Of a stretch of DNA of 64,000 bases, positions 1 to 8,227 are shown piece after piece. The DNA is from UBA3263 sp964554335 (GTDB taxonomy: Bacteria > Bacteroidota > Bacteroidia > Bacteroidales > Muribaculaceae), in assembly GCA_964554335.1 (NCBI GenBank), contig CAZKOF010000003.1:1-64000 (forward strand), given 5' to 3'. The notes beneath the pieces were generated by a model that did no database searches, was not told the DNA's origin, and saw nothing but the letters and a program-made list of their open reading frames with translations. Position 1 is the stretch's first letter; each line of letters starts with the position of its first letter. Made by a program: the position numbers and the translations under genes.

Positions 1-49
1 AATTTATCAACCTATTTTTTCGGTTTAGGCTTGCAAAAATCATAAGAAT

Positions 50-811
50 ATGAACTACCGGCAAGCCCGCATATTCCTGATAGCATCCGTAATAATCGCC
101 GTCCTCCTCATCGGCGGCTTCATAATCCGGCCTTTCTTTGCCGAACCCGAACCCATTGAAGAGGGCGAAGACCTGGAACCCGAACTGCCCATAACATCGA
201 TTCCCGAGACCGAGCCACAACTCCGGGACCTGCACATCAGCCAACGCGTCCACAATCTTGCCAAGCAGTTTGCCGACCTCAACGACGCCCACCTTGTCTA
301 CGCCCGTCGAATCGGCATAAAGCCCATCAGCTCCACTCGCGACATTATCCGGCTTGAGCGCCCGATTGTTCACATAAAATCGGGCGACCACTACCACATT
401 GACCGCCTTACTCACTCATATCCATATCTCGTGCCCGAGGCCGCGGAACTGCTCGACACCATCGGCGTCCGCTTCAGCCGCAAACTCGAACTGAGGGGCG
501 GCGGAAAATATTCGCTGCAAGTAACCTCGCTGCTCCGCACCCACGAATCGGTCAAGCGACTCAGCCGCCGCAACGTCAACTCAACCTCGAACTCGGCACA
601 TCTCTACGGCACGACATTCGATATCAGCTACGTGCGCTTTCACGAAGCCATGTTCAACACCCGTAAACTCAACGACGGACAACTCAAAAATATTCTTGCA
701 GAAGTGCTTCTTGAACTCCGCGACCAGGGCAAGTGTCTCGTTAAATTCGAACGAAAACAAAGCTGCTTCCACATAACCGCGACGAATCAAGATAGAAACG
801 CACAGTTTTAG
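50..811 (+). CDS. DUF5715 family protein, M15-peptidase-like, membrane-anchored
   Basis: The 253-residue product has one N-terminal membrane segment (about residues 8-30), a Glu/Pro-rich linker and a C-terminal domain that resembles the zinc D,D-carboxypeptidase (M15/VanY) fold. The motif SAHLYGTTFD gives possible zinc ligands H184 and D191, and CFH near the end gives H241. These match the H-D-H ligand order of M15 enzymes, so the protein probably faces the periplasm and may act on peptidoglycan peptides. The family is usually labelled DUF5715 and its activity is not established. The first ATG, followed directly by the membrane segment, was taken as the start. The gene stands alone, followed by a hairpin-rich spacer. 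Confidence 0.75.
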   Translation: MNYRQARIFLIASVIIAVLLIGGFIIRPFFAEPEPIEEGEDLEPELPITSIPETEPQLRDLHISQRVHNLAKQFADLNDAHLVYARRIGIKPISSTRDIIRLERPIVHIKSGDHYHIDRLTHSYPYLVPEAAELLDTIGVRFSRKLELRGGGKYSLQVTSLLRTHESVKRLSRRNVNSTSNSAHLYGTTFDISYVRFHEAMFNTRKLNDGQLKNILAEVLLELRDQGKCLVKFERKQSCFHITATNQDRNAQF

Positions 812-835
812 TGTGTAGCTAAAGTACACTCCACT

Positions 836-883
836 CCCCTCGCGAGGGGGCCATAGCGGCGGGGGCGGGCGAGTCCGCCCCCG
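836..883. repeat. Two GC-rich hairpins in spacer
   Basis: A perfect 14-base palindrome, CCCCTCGCGAGGGG (836-849), is followed by a 9-bp stem CGGGGGCGG/CCGCCCCCG (860-868 and 875-883). They lie just after the DUF5715 stop. There is no T-run after either on the plus strand, so a classic intrinsic terminator is not clear. They may still end transcription or be part of a repeat element. Confidence 0.5.
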
Positions 884-923
884 AGAGCGGACTTCAGCGA
901 AGGATCTTTTCAAAGAGAACAAT

Positions 924-978
924 AGCAATACATAAAAGGAGACCGAGGTCTCCCTGCGATTAACTAATTTGTATTGCT
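924..978. other. Nested inverted repeat, possible small structured RNA
   Basis: Outer arms AGCAATAC (924-931) and GTATTGCT (971-978) enclose the perfect inner hairpin GGAGACC-GA-GGTCTCC (938-953). On the minus strand the inner hairpin is followed by TTTTAT, like an intrinsic terminator. A -7-like box TACCTTTG sits on the same strand at 1004-1011, with no recognisable -33 element. A short minus-strand RNA of about 70 bases is possible, but nothing here identifies a family. Confidence 0.35.
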
Positions 979-1022
979 TATGTCAAAACATTTAACCTCG
1001 GAGCAAAGGTACGAATTTTACC

Positions 1023-1655
1023 TTGGAAGACCGGGAGCTGCAGCGCAACTGCAACTCCAACGGAGAGTATATATGGTGCAACGCCCAGACAAAATCCGAC
1101 GCCCGCAGACAAGGTCTGCAAGGCAACCACCGTAAGCCGCCGGAACTTTGGTGGCGCATAGAGCAGATGATTGTTGATGAGGACTGGTCTCCGGCTCAAA
1201 TCGCCGAGGTGTTGCGTAAGGAAGGAATCCACATAGTCAAGCAGACCATCCATCGTCGACTCTGACGGCCACGCCATCCTGACCTTGAAGGAACGCTCGA
1301 CAAATTTCATTCTGATGGAACGGTTGCCTCACGGACGTAAGGACTTGCCTGTGGCGCAGACTGTAGCTAGACTACTGTTCCCCCTACCGCAAGTCGTTGA
1401 AAACAATCATAACCGACAACATATGTGAGTTCGCGGCTCATCTTGAGAGAACACGCCTGCTTTCAATGAAAAACAAAGAGATGGTAACCGTGTACTTTGC
1501 TGACTCATACTCGTCCTGGCAGAAAGGTGCTATGGAAAACGCCAACAAGCTCATCAGAAAGTATATCCCGAAGAAATCCAACTTTGACACACCGCTTAGG
1601 AAATTTTTCCATAATATCGCTTAACTTTGCATTTGCTATTGGACTCTACACAAAA
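1023..1655 (+). mobile_element. IS30-family transposase remnant, copy 1 (degenerate)
   Basis: Three reading-frame pieces add up to a decayed IS30 transposase. Piece one (1023-1250) holds the helix-turn-helix part, with WWRIEQMIVDEDWSPAQIA. Piece two (1252 to about 1385, another frame) reads IVDSDGHAIL and on to LLFP. Piece three (1397-1624) has TDNICEF and VYFADSYSSWQKG, the second half of the DDE domain. The N-terminus is missing, an internal deletion joins pieces one and two, an extra C in a C-run near 1380-1385 shifts the frame, and the C-terminus has a further deletion. The end near 1625-1655 resembles the end of copy 2. The element cannot make an active transposase. Confidence 0.85.
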
Positions 1656-1695
1656 TACGAAAAAATATTGCCTGCGTAAAAAACGGCAAAAAAAT

Positions 1696-1726
1696 TTGCA
1701 CATGTCAAAAATCCTGTCTAACTTTG
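1696..1726 (+). promoter_or_regulatory. Promoter for tRNA-Ser
   Basis: TTG at 1696-1698 and TAACTTTG at 1719-1726 are 20 bases apart, a very good fit to the Bacteroidetes housekeeping promoter. The tRNA begins 12 bases after the -7 box. Confidence 0.75.
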
Positions 1727-1738
1727 CACTCATAATTC

Positions 1739-1827
1739 GGAGAGGTGGGTGAGTGGCTGAAACCACCGGTTTGCTAAACCGACGTAGTGAGCAATCGCTA
1801 CCACGAGTTCGAATCTCGTCCTCTCCG
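1739..1827 (+). tRNA. tRNA-Ser(GCT)
   Basis: The acceptor stem GGAGAGG (from 1739) pairs with CCTCTCC (1820-1826), followed by discriminator G1827. The anticodon loop TTGCTAA gives anticodon GCT, reading AGC/AGU serine codons. A long variable arm typical of class II tRNAs lies between the anticodon and T arms, and the T arm contains GTTCGAATC. CCA is not encoded: the next bases are CAA. The gene lies between two IS30 remnants and has its own promoter and terminator. Confidence 0.95.
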
Positions 1828-1860
1828 CAAAGAACGTTGTAATACAACAAAGTAGCAAAT

Positions 1861-1898
1861 AAGTACCCGAAAATGGACTTTTAAGGGTACTTTTCTTT
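1861..1898 (+). terminator. Intrinsic terminator after tRNA-Ser
   Basis: AAGTACCC (1861-1868) pairs with GGGTACTT (1885-1892), and is followed by TTCTTTT. Confidence 0.75.
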
Positions 1899-1917
1899 TA
1901 TTCTGCCCGGAAATAGA

Positions 1918-1950
1918 CGAGCCGGAAGCCGTGGGGCAGCTTCCGGCTCG
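1918..1950 (-). terminator. 12-bp hairpin after minus-strand pseudogene
   Basis: CGAGCCGGAAGC (1918-1929) pairs perfectly with GCTTCCGGCTCG (1939-1950) around a 9-base loop. On the minus strand it starts about 10 bases after the stop of the small truncated gene at 1960, so it is probably that gene's old terminator, although the trailing T-run is weak. Confidence 0.5.
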
Positions 1951-1959
1951 ATTCTTGTG

Positions 1960-2150
1960 TTAGCGGCCCTTCTTGGCGGCGTTGTGTATTTTAATAATTG
2001 TCTTCACGCCGTAGAATAAGGCGTAGGCGGAAAAAGCCGCCTACAACTATAAGGTAAAGCCAATCCCAAATAGCAAACTTCGGCTTTTCCTCGGTCTTGG
2101 TTTCGGTGACTTCCTGTTGTGCCACCGAAACGTCCAATATAGCCAACCGC
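1960..2150 (-). pseudogene. Truncated, frameshifted small membrane protein
   Basis: Reading leftward, an open frame with VAQQEVTETKTEEKPKF then WDWLYLIVVGGF runs to a five-base T run (A run on the plus strand, about 2031-2035). If one base is dropped, it continues as SAYALFYGVKTIIKIHNAAKKGR and ends at 1960-1962. The result is a short polar stretch, one membrane helix and a basic C-tail. The N-terminus is lost where IS30 copy 2 begins. I do not recognise the family. Small conjugative-element or phage membrane proteins can look like this, but that is a guess. Confidence 0.5.
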
Positions 2151-2650
2151 ACAAGCAGACATCAGCGTCCGGCGGAGGCTGACGGCCACGCCATCCTGAT
2201 CTTGACGGAACGCTCGACAAATTTCATTCTGATGGAACGGCGGCCTCACGGACGTAAGGCCTTGCCTGTGGCGCAGACTGTAGCCAGACTACTGTTCCCC
2301 TACCGCAAGTCGTTGAAAACAATCATAACCGACAACATATGTGAGTTCGCGGCTCATCTTGAGAGAACACGCCTGCTTTCAATGAAAAACAAAGAGATGG
2401 TAACCGTGTACTGTGCTGACTCATACTCGTTCTGGCAGAAAGGTGCTAGGGAAAACGCCAACAAAATCCTACGGGAATATTTCCCAAAAGGCTCTGATTT
2501 TAAAAACATTACGCAAGAACAATTTAACCAAGCCCAATATGAAATAAATATGAGGCCTCGCAAAAAATTAGGATACTCAACTCCTAAAAAAGAATTTTGC
2601 AAAAGAATTGCTTAACTTTGTTGCACTTGCCACTTGACTCTGCAATTAAA
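2140..2650 (+). mobile_element. IS30-family transposase remnant, copy 2 (degenerate)
   Basis: This fragment is open in frame to the stop at 2615 and is about 96% identical by eye to copy 1 between roughly 1264-1555 and 2180-2470. It reads RPAEADG joined to HAILILTERSTNF, then TDNICEF, WQKGARENANK and the usual IS30 end INMRPRKKLGYSTPKKEF. The helix-turn-helix part is missing, and so is the stretch carrying the first catalytic Asp. The right end near 2620-2650 (TTGACTCTGCA) resembles the end of copy 1. Any ATG upstream in the frame lies in unrelated flanking DNA, so this is not a functional gene. Confidence 0.85.
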
Positions 2651-2690
2651 AATAATTGCGCAATTATTATACAAATCCGCAAAAATTGCG

Positions 2691-2698
2691 TATATTTG
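2691..2698 (+). promoter_or_regulatory. -7 box before the DUF2795 gene
   Basis: TATATTTG lies 37 bases before the ATG at 2736. No TTG is found at the expected distance upstream. Confidence 0.4.
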
Positions 2699-2735
2699 CC
2701 GACCAAAATCAGAAACCATAAAAATTTTACGACAT

Positions 2736-2957
2736 ATGTACTGGACACTTGAACTCGCCTCAAAACTCGAGGACGCGCCTTGGCCTGCAACCCGCGAAGA
2801 GCTTATTGACTACGCAATGCGCTCCGGAGCACCGTTGGAAGTAATCGAAAACCTCCAGGAAATTGAAGACGAAGGAGAAACCTACGAAAGCATTGAAGAC
2901 ATATGGCCCGACTACCCCTCCAACGAAGACTTCTTCTTCAACGAAGACGAATATTGA
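2736..2957 (+). CDS. DUF2795 domain protein, small and acidic
   Basis: This is a 73-residue cytoplasmic protein. Its core, WTLELASKLEDAPWPATREELIDYAMRSG in part, matches the DUF2795 pattern of a small helical domain, and the C-terminal third is very rich in Asp, Glu and aromatic residues (DFFFNEDEY at the end). ATG 2736 was chosen because the domain begins right there; an in-frame upstream start at 2634 would only add sequence coming from the IS end and promoter. It is a lone gene between element remnants. The function of the family is not known to me. Confidence 0.75.
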   Translation: MYWTLELASKLEDAPWPATREELIDYAMRSGAPLEVIENLQEIEDEGETYESIEDIWPDYPSNEDFFFNEDEY

Positions 2958-3044
2958 TAGCCTTTAAATAGACTAAACAATTAAATATCAGCGCGATGAA
3001 CAATAAAAATTTGTTTGTCGCGCTGGCGTTTTAGGGTGCTGAAT

Positions 3045-3614
3045 GGTGTGGTTCGTTTGTCTAAATTACGGTTTTTCTTCTCAAAAACGGAGTTTGTTTG
3101 TCTAATAAAGATAAAGCCTATCCTGTCGAGTTGGAATATACTTGGAACAGGCAGATTATACGTAAGACAACGAATGTCTTTATCAAGGTTGCGGACTGGA
3201 ATCATAACGGCAATCAGGGACGGGGTGAGATTCGTGCAAGTCATGGCAATGAGGCCAAACGGTTGAATCAACTTTTGTTGGCTCGTGTTGAACAGATTGA
3301 CAGTCTGCTTGCGGAGTACAACGAAAAGCATCCGAAACAGATAACGGTGGATATTGTTTCCGGTTTTCTTGCTGACAAGCCTCTTGCCCGACGAGACCAG
3401 GGAAAAGATTTTGTGGAGTTCACCATTGTAACGCCTCGCTTCCGATTATTCAAGGAATAGAATCGGGAGAAGCCTATATGAGAACGGAAAGAGCTGCATG
3501 AATATCTTCCAGACCTTTCTAAGAGCGACCAGACAAGGAACTTACCGTCCAGATTCCATTTCTCTTTCGGCATATTTTTTGAAAAATTTTCATAGCCGCG
3601 CTCTATTTGACTGA
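3045..3614 (+). pseudogene. Tyrosine recombinase (integrase) N-terminal remnant, frameshifted
   Basis: Three joined frames rebuild the front of a Bacteroidetes phage/transposon integrase. VRLSKLRFFF (from 3045) is followed, after a shift near 3090, by the arm-binding region with NKDKAYPVELEYTW and FIKVADWN (3098-3430). After a second, compensating shift near 3430 comes RLASDYSRNRIGRSLYENG, then KSCMNIFQTFLRATRQGTY, the start of the SAM-like core-binding domain. The catalytic domain with the R-H-R-Y residues is absent, and sequence after about 3570 no longer looks like integrase. This is a dead fragment of an integrated element. Confidence 0.75.
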
Positions 3615-3650
3615 CATAACGAGAGTTTTGAATGCGGCAGCGCTGAGGGA

Positions 3651-3682
3651 TTTGCACAACGCCTGAAAAAACGTTATATTTG
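3651..3682 (+). promoter_or_regulatory. Promoter of the hexosaminidase gene
   Basis: TTG (3652-3654) and TATATTTG (3675-3682) are exactly 20 bases apart, 40 bases before the ATG at 3723. Confidence 0.7.
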
Positions 3683-3722
3683 CACCATTATTCATTTACA
3701 TTCATTATAAGATAAGAGTATC

Positions 3723-6575
3723 ATGAAAACCCAACTCATTACACTTGCTTTGGCTGCGTCGATATTTTGCGCACCAAAAAGTTTCGCGGGCATCGAGCAC
3801 ATGATTCCAAAGCCGGCACAAATGACAGTCGGCAGCGGTTCGTTGACTCTTCCAGCCGGTTTTTCGGTCGGCTATGCTTCAGACCTTTCGTCTGACATGA
3901 TTGCCGAAATTGACAAGTTCGTAAATGCAATAAACCACACGGCCGGTCTTAATGCCACCAAGGGGTATGAGGGCCTTTTCAGTGTGAGCATTGACGCGTC
4001 ACTTCCATCAGAGGGATATGCACTTGACGTGACTGAATCAAGTGTTTCAATCAAGGCTTCTACTCCCGCCGGTCTCTACTATGCTTTCCAAACCGTAAAG
4101 AAGCTCCTGCCTGTCAATGTTGCCGCAGGCGTTCAAGGCGTAAGCGGCGAGGTTTATGCACTCCCCATCGTAAACATCTTGGATGCTCCCCGTTTTGAGT
4201 ATCGCGGCTTTATGCTCGACGTTAGCCGTCACTTCTTTGATGTGACTCAGGTTAAGCGCATGCTCGACATCATGTCGGTATATAAACTCAACCGCTTCCA
4301 CTGGCATCTTACCGACGATCAGGGTTGGCGCCTTCCCGTTGCAAAATACCCGAAACTCACAGTTGAGGGCGCAACGAACAAGAACATTCTGCTGACCAAC
4401 TACACGACCGGCGTACAGACACGTGCAGGCGAAGACGTGATTTACGGACCCTACTCCTACACTGAATCTGACATACGCGAAGTCGTTGCCTACGCAAAGG
4501 ACCGTCACATCGAGGTAATTCCCGAAATCGACATGCCAGGCCACATGGTTGCAGCCATTCATGCTTATCCCGAATTCTCGACCGACCCTGAGAACAAGAA
4601 TAATGTGCATGCCGACCTGAACCACGAAATTTGGAACAAAGGCGGTGTCAGCCGAGACGTGCTCGACGTCAGCAACCCGAAAGTAATGGAATTTGTAAAG
4701 GATGTAGTCGATGTACTGGCCGATCTCTTCCCCTACAAGTACATTCACATCGGCGGTGACGAGTGCCCTACCCTCGCATGGGAAAAGTCCGAAGCATGCC
4801 AGCAATTCATGCAGGAAAAGGGTCTGGCCAATGCCCGCGCTATCCAGAGCTGGTTCGTAAAGGAAATCGCCGACTATGCCCGCACGACTCATGGTTGCAA
4901 AATCATGGGTTGGAACGAAATTATTACCGAAAGTGGTGTTGATATGGACATGATTAATGAGATAGACCCCACTATTTTCTGCTGGCTCGGTGGTGAGGCA
5001 AAAGCAGAGCAAAACGGACTCAAGCACATTTATACTCCCTTCAACGGCGGCTACTATATTAACCGCAGCTATGCCGGCTACGACAAGGTCGGTGCAGTTG
5101 GCGACGGAGCACTATCCATTACCCTGACCGTTAATCCCCCGCTCCACACGAACTGCATCGGTGTGCAGGGGACTTTTTGGACCGAGCAGGTTGACCGTCC
5201 GACCGACGTTGAATATCTCGCACTCCCGCGACTTATCGGCATCGCAGAGCAGGGTTGGGCTCCTCAGCAAAAGGACTATGAGGAGATTATGTCCCGTCTC
5301 ATCGCCGACAAGGAACTACTCGACATTGCAGGCTACAACTATGGTGCCCATCAGCTCGTAATGCCCGAGTACGGCAAACCTGATCCCGATAAATGGTACA
5401 CCCTCGCATCAAACTGTTCAGACGAACGCAGCGGCAACGTGTTTGAGGTTCTTGCCGCAGACCACACCTATATTGATTCCAAGAAAGGCAATGGTGCTCA
5501 GGCAAACCGCCTGTGGGGCTGCAAACTCGCTGCAGGCAATGAGTATCAGCAATTCCGTTTTGTTGAAGATCCGTCTAATCCCGGGGTGTACGCCATCATT
5601 TGCCGCGCCCTCCCCGAGGGTTCTCTCAACTCGACTCCGACAAGCACCGCGCTCTCAGGCCGCTGGGACTATCTGGCAACCGGTCAGGACTATAACTTTG
5701 TACTCGACAAGGCATATTATAAAGAGATAGACGGGACTTTCCGCTATGCAATCCGTCCGGCAAACCTCGAAGGCCTCTACATGAACTTCTCACGCGACGG
5801 CCAGGGTCAGGCAGTCAATGTCTACAACAACCCCGATGACGGCAACGGCGGTCAGATTATCTTTAATGAAGTAAAAGAGGCAGCCCTCGGACCGGAACCC
5901 GGCGAAATGCCGCAGGAAGGTGTATACTACCGTCTCCATACCCGCTTCAACGGCGATAACTCGCAGGCCCGCTACGGCAGCGTAATCGAACTCCTTCGCG
6001 ATGATGCCGGCAAAGGAAACAACGCCAAGTCAGACCGCCTATGGAGCAATACACCCGCAATCGGTTCAGATGCCAACTATGACTACCAGTGGTTCAAGTT
6101 CGAGAAAGACCCGGCCGGCTCCAACTACTATGCAATGGTTTGTATGGCGAAGCCCGAAGGCTCAGTAAACAGTGTTCCCTCCGAATCTACCAACTCGAAC
6201 ACGGCCCGATGGGATTATGATTCAAGCGCCAAGCACTATGGCTTCTATCTCGTGAGCAGCCATGCGAATCAGTCTACCCAAGGCACTGACGAGGCCGGCT
6301 TTTACTCTGCAATCACGAGTAAAGATGCCGCTCAGGGCTGGTATATGAACACGTCGGCTGCAGGTCAGGGCTTCTCAATACATCTTTGGAACAATCCACT
6401 GGACCAAAATGCCGGTATCTATACATTTGAACCTTCCCAGACGTCATCGATCAACTCACTGCCGGCTGACGGCAACGACACTGCAGACGTAATTTTCGAC
6501 CTGCAGGGACGTCGCCTGAGCGCACCTGCGCGTGGCATCAATATTATCAACGGAAATAAAATCCTGATCCGTTAA
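3723..6575 (+). CDS. Beta-N-acetylhexosaminidase, GH20, with two C-terminal repeats
   Basis: A 950-residue secreted enzyme that should release terminal beta-GlcNAc/GalNAc from glycans such as mucin or host N-glycans. Signal peptide about 1-22; GH20b N-terminal domain about 24-150; catalytic TIM barrel about 158-510, with RHFFDV, DMPGH and the catalytic pair D346-E347 in HIGGDEC. After the barrel come two related domains of about 180 residues (marker motifs ALPEGSLNS at 629 and AKPEGSVNS at 809, each followed by RWDY and later YMN...GQG...NNP). They look ricin-like/carbohydrate-binding. The tail DLQGRRLSAPARGINII is a common ending of secreted Bacteroidales proteins. The stop overlaps the next ATG by one base. 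Confidence 0.92.
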   Translation: MKTQLITLALAASIFCAPKSFAGIEHMIPKPAQMTVGSGSLTLPAGFSVGYASDLSSDMIAEIDKFVNAINHTAGLNATKGYEGLFSVSIDASLPSEGYALDVTESSVSIKASTPAGLYYAFQTVKKLLPVNVAAGVQGVSGEVYALPIVNILDAPRFEYRGFMLDVSRHFFDVTQVKRMLDIMSVYKLNRFHWHLTDDQGWRLPVAKYPKLTVEGATNKNILLTNYTTGVQTRAGEDVIYGPYSYTESDIREVVAYAKDRHIEVIPEIDMPGHMVAAIHAYPEFSTDPENKNNVHADLNHEIWNKGGVSRDVLDVSNPKVMEFVKDVVDVLADLFPYKYIHIGGDECPTLAWEKSEACQQFMQEKGLANARAIQSWFVKEIADYARTTHGCKIMGWNEIITESGVDMDMINEIDPTIFCWLGGEAKAEQNGLKHIYTPFNGGYYINRSYAGYDKVGAVGDGALSITLTVNPPLHTNCIGVQGTFWTEQVDRPTDVEYLALPRLIGIAEQGWAPQQKDYEEIMSRLIADKELLDIAGYNYGAHQLVMPEYGKPDPDKWYTLASNCSDERSGNVFEVLAADHTYIDSKKGNGAQANRLWGCKLAAGNEYQQFRFVEDPSNPGVYAIICRALPEGSLNSTPTSTALSGRWDYLATGQDYNFVLDKAYYKEIDGTFRYAIRPANLEGLYMNFSRDGQGQAVNVYNNPDDGNGGQIIFNEVKEAALGPEPGEMPQEGVYYRLHTRFNGDNSQARYGSVIELLRDDAGKGNNAKSDRLWSNTPAIGSDANYDYQWFKFEKDPAGSNYYAMVCMAKPEGSVNSVPSESTNSNTARWDYDSSAKHYGFYLVSSHANQSTQGTDEAGFYSAITSKDAAQGWYMNTSAAGQGFSIHLWNNPLDQNAGIYTFEPSQTSSINSLPADGNDTADVIFDLQGRRLSAPARGINIINGNKILIR

Positions 6576-8227
6576 TGAATTCTGAAAACCTGCAGATTTT
6601 CTGCGCAAATCTCGGCGAATATGTGTCGGTCGGCGGCGGTGAACCGCTGGCCGACATCGCCAGCCGTCTTGAAAGCCGCCTCGGCTTTCGTCCCATATGT
6701 GCCCACGTAAACAACAAGAATGAGGGCCTGCACTATCGTGTTTATATGCCGAAACTCGTAGAGTTCATGAGCTCCGAATCGCCGTGTGGCGTCCGAGTGT
6801 ATATTCGCTCGCTATGCATGATGCTCTACCGTGCCGTGCGTTCTCTTTGTCCCGGCGCAACGCTCAAAATCGAGCACTCCATTTCTCGCGGATGGTTTTG
6901 CCGCCTGAGCCCCGAAGTTGAAATCACTCCGCAGCTGATTGCCGCCATGAAGGCCGAAATGTTGCGATTACATAATGCGGACCTACCCTTTGAATTCTTT
7001 GAGGATTTGACGGGCGATGTCATCTCTCTTTTCGACAAACAGGGTCTTCACGATAAAGTTGTGCTGCTTGAGTCCGTTCGAGATCTCTATACAAAATATT
7101 ACCGTCTCGAAGGTTTGGCCGATAGCTACTATGGCTGCCTCGCTCCCTCAACGGGCTATATATCGGACTTTGATGTACGTCCTTATCACGACGGATTTAT
7201 TCTACTGGCGCGCGACATGACCATTGAGCCGCAGGAAAAAATGTTTACTGCCTTTACCGATTATGTTCGCTTCAACCATATTGTCGGCGTCAGCAATGTC
7301 GGAGAAATGAACCGCGTTGCCCTCGACGGCGACGCACGTTCGCTGATAAATGTCGCAGAGGCATTGCATAACAACAAGATTGCACGTATTGCCGACGAAA
7401 TAACCGAGCGATATGAAGCCGGTGGCGCCAGAATTGTCCTCGTTGCCGGTCCTTCGTCATCGGGCAAAACAACTACAACAAAACGCCTGGCAATTCAGCT
7501 TATGACCAATCTGCTCGAGCCGAAGATGATATCGCTCGATGACTATTTCGTCAATCGCGAAGATACTCCCCTCGATGCCGACGGCGAATATGATTTTGAG
7601 TCTCTATATGCGCTGGACCTAAAGCAATTCAACGCCGATCTTCAAGCCCTCCTTGATGGAGAGACCGTTGAACTGCCGTATTATAATTTCGAAACGGGTC
7701 GCAGAGAATACCGCGGTAACAAGATTCACCTGACCGACCATTCCATTCTGCTCATAGAGGGTATTCACGGCCTCAATCCGATGCTTACGGAACGCATTGC
7801 CTCCGAAATGAAATTCAAAGTTTATGTCAGCGCACTGACAACACTCTCAATCGACAATCATAACTGGGTGCCGACAACCGACAACCGGCTTCTTCGCCGC
7901 ATTATCCGCGATAACGCCTACCGCGGCGTCGGTGCCGAGGAGACAATACGCCGATGGCCGTCAGTGCGCCGCGGCGAGGAAAAATGGATTTTTCCCTATC
8001 AGGAGAATGCCGACGCAATGTTCAACTCGTCATTGCTTTTCGAATTGGGCGTGCTGAAAGAACGCGGAGAGGAACTGCTAAAACGTGTGCCTCGCGACGT
8101 TCCCGAGTACGCCGAAGCATACCGTCTGCGCAAGTTTCTGAGCTATTTCATCGCCATTGATGAGAAATTCATACCCTCGACCTCTCTGATCCGGGAGTTT
8201 ATCGGCGGTTCATCCTTTAATTATTGA
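6575..8227 (+). CDS. Nucleoside (uridine-type) kinase with threonyl-tRNA synthetase-like front
   Basis: A 550-residue cytoplasmic enzyme of the uridine kinase/phosphoribulokinase group. The first 260 or so residues resemble the TGS and second additional domain of threonyl-tRNA synthetase. The kinase begins near residue 285 with P-loop GPSSSGKT (G292-T299) and continues with SLDDYFVNR, the FDHP-like segment YDFESLYALDL and IEGIHGLNP. This layout is the one usually annotated as nucleoside kinase (COG0572) in Bacteroidetes. It probably phosphorylates uridine/cytidine for pyrimidine salvage, though the exact substrate is unproven. It is translationally coupled to the gene before it and abuts ligA. 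Confidence 0.85.
   Translation: MNSENLQIFCANLGEYVSVGGGEPLADIASRLESRLGFRPICAHVNNKNEGLHYRVYMPKLVEFMSSESPCGVRVYIRSLCMMLYRAVRSLCPGATLKIEHSISRGWFCRLSPEVEITPQLIAAMKAEMLRLHNADLPFEFFEDLTGDVISLFDKQGLHDKVVLLESVRDLYTKYYRLEGLADSYYGCLAPSTGYISDFDVRPYHDGFILLARDMTIEPQEKMFTAFTDYVRFNHIVGVSNVGEMNRVALDGDARSLINVAEALHNNKIARIADEITERYEAGGARIVLVAGPSSSGKTTTTKRLAIQLMTNLLEPKMISLDDYFVNREDTPLDADGEYDFESLYALDLKQFNADLQALLDGETVELPYYNFETGRREYRGNKIHLTDHSILLIEGIHGLNPMLTERIASEMKFKVYVSALTTLSIDNHNWVPTTDNRLLRRIIRDNAYRGVGAEETIRRWPSVRRGEEKWIFPYQENADAMFNSSLLFELGVLKERGEELLKRVPRDVPEYAEAYRLRKFLSYFIAIDEKFIPSTSLIREFIGGSSFNY

Noticed and set aside
1004..1011. Minus-strand TACCTTTG as a full promoter
   Set aside because: No TTG at 19-21 bases upstream and no gene on that strand; kept only as part of the small-RNA idea.
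1596..1850. Minus-strand ORF of 84 codons across the tRNA
   Set aside because: It is the antisense of tRNA-Ser, a well-known source of false protein calls (EDEIRTRGSD).
4047..5027. Minus-strand ORF of 326 codons inside the GH20 gene
   Set aside because: The plus-strand GH20 protein is clear and the antisense product has no recognisable domain; a shadow frame.
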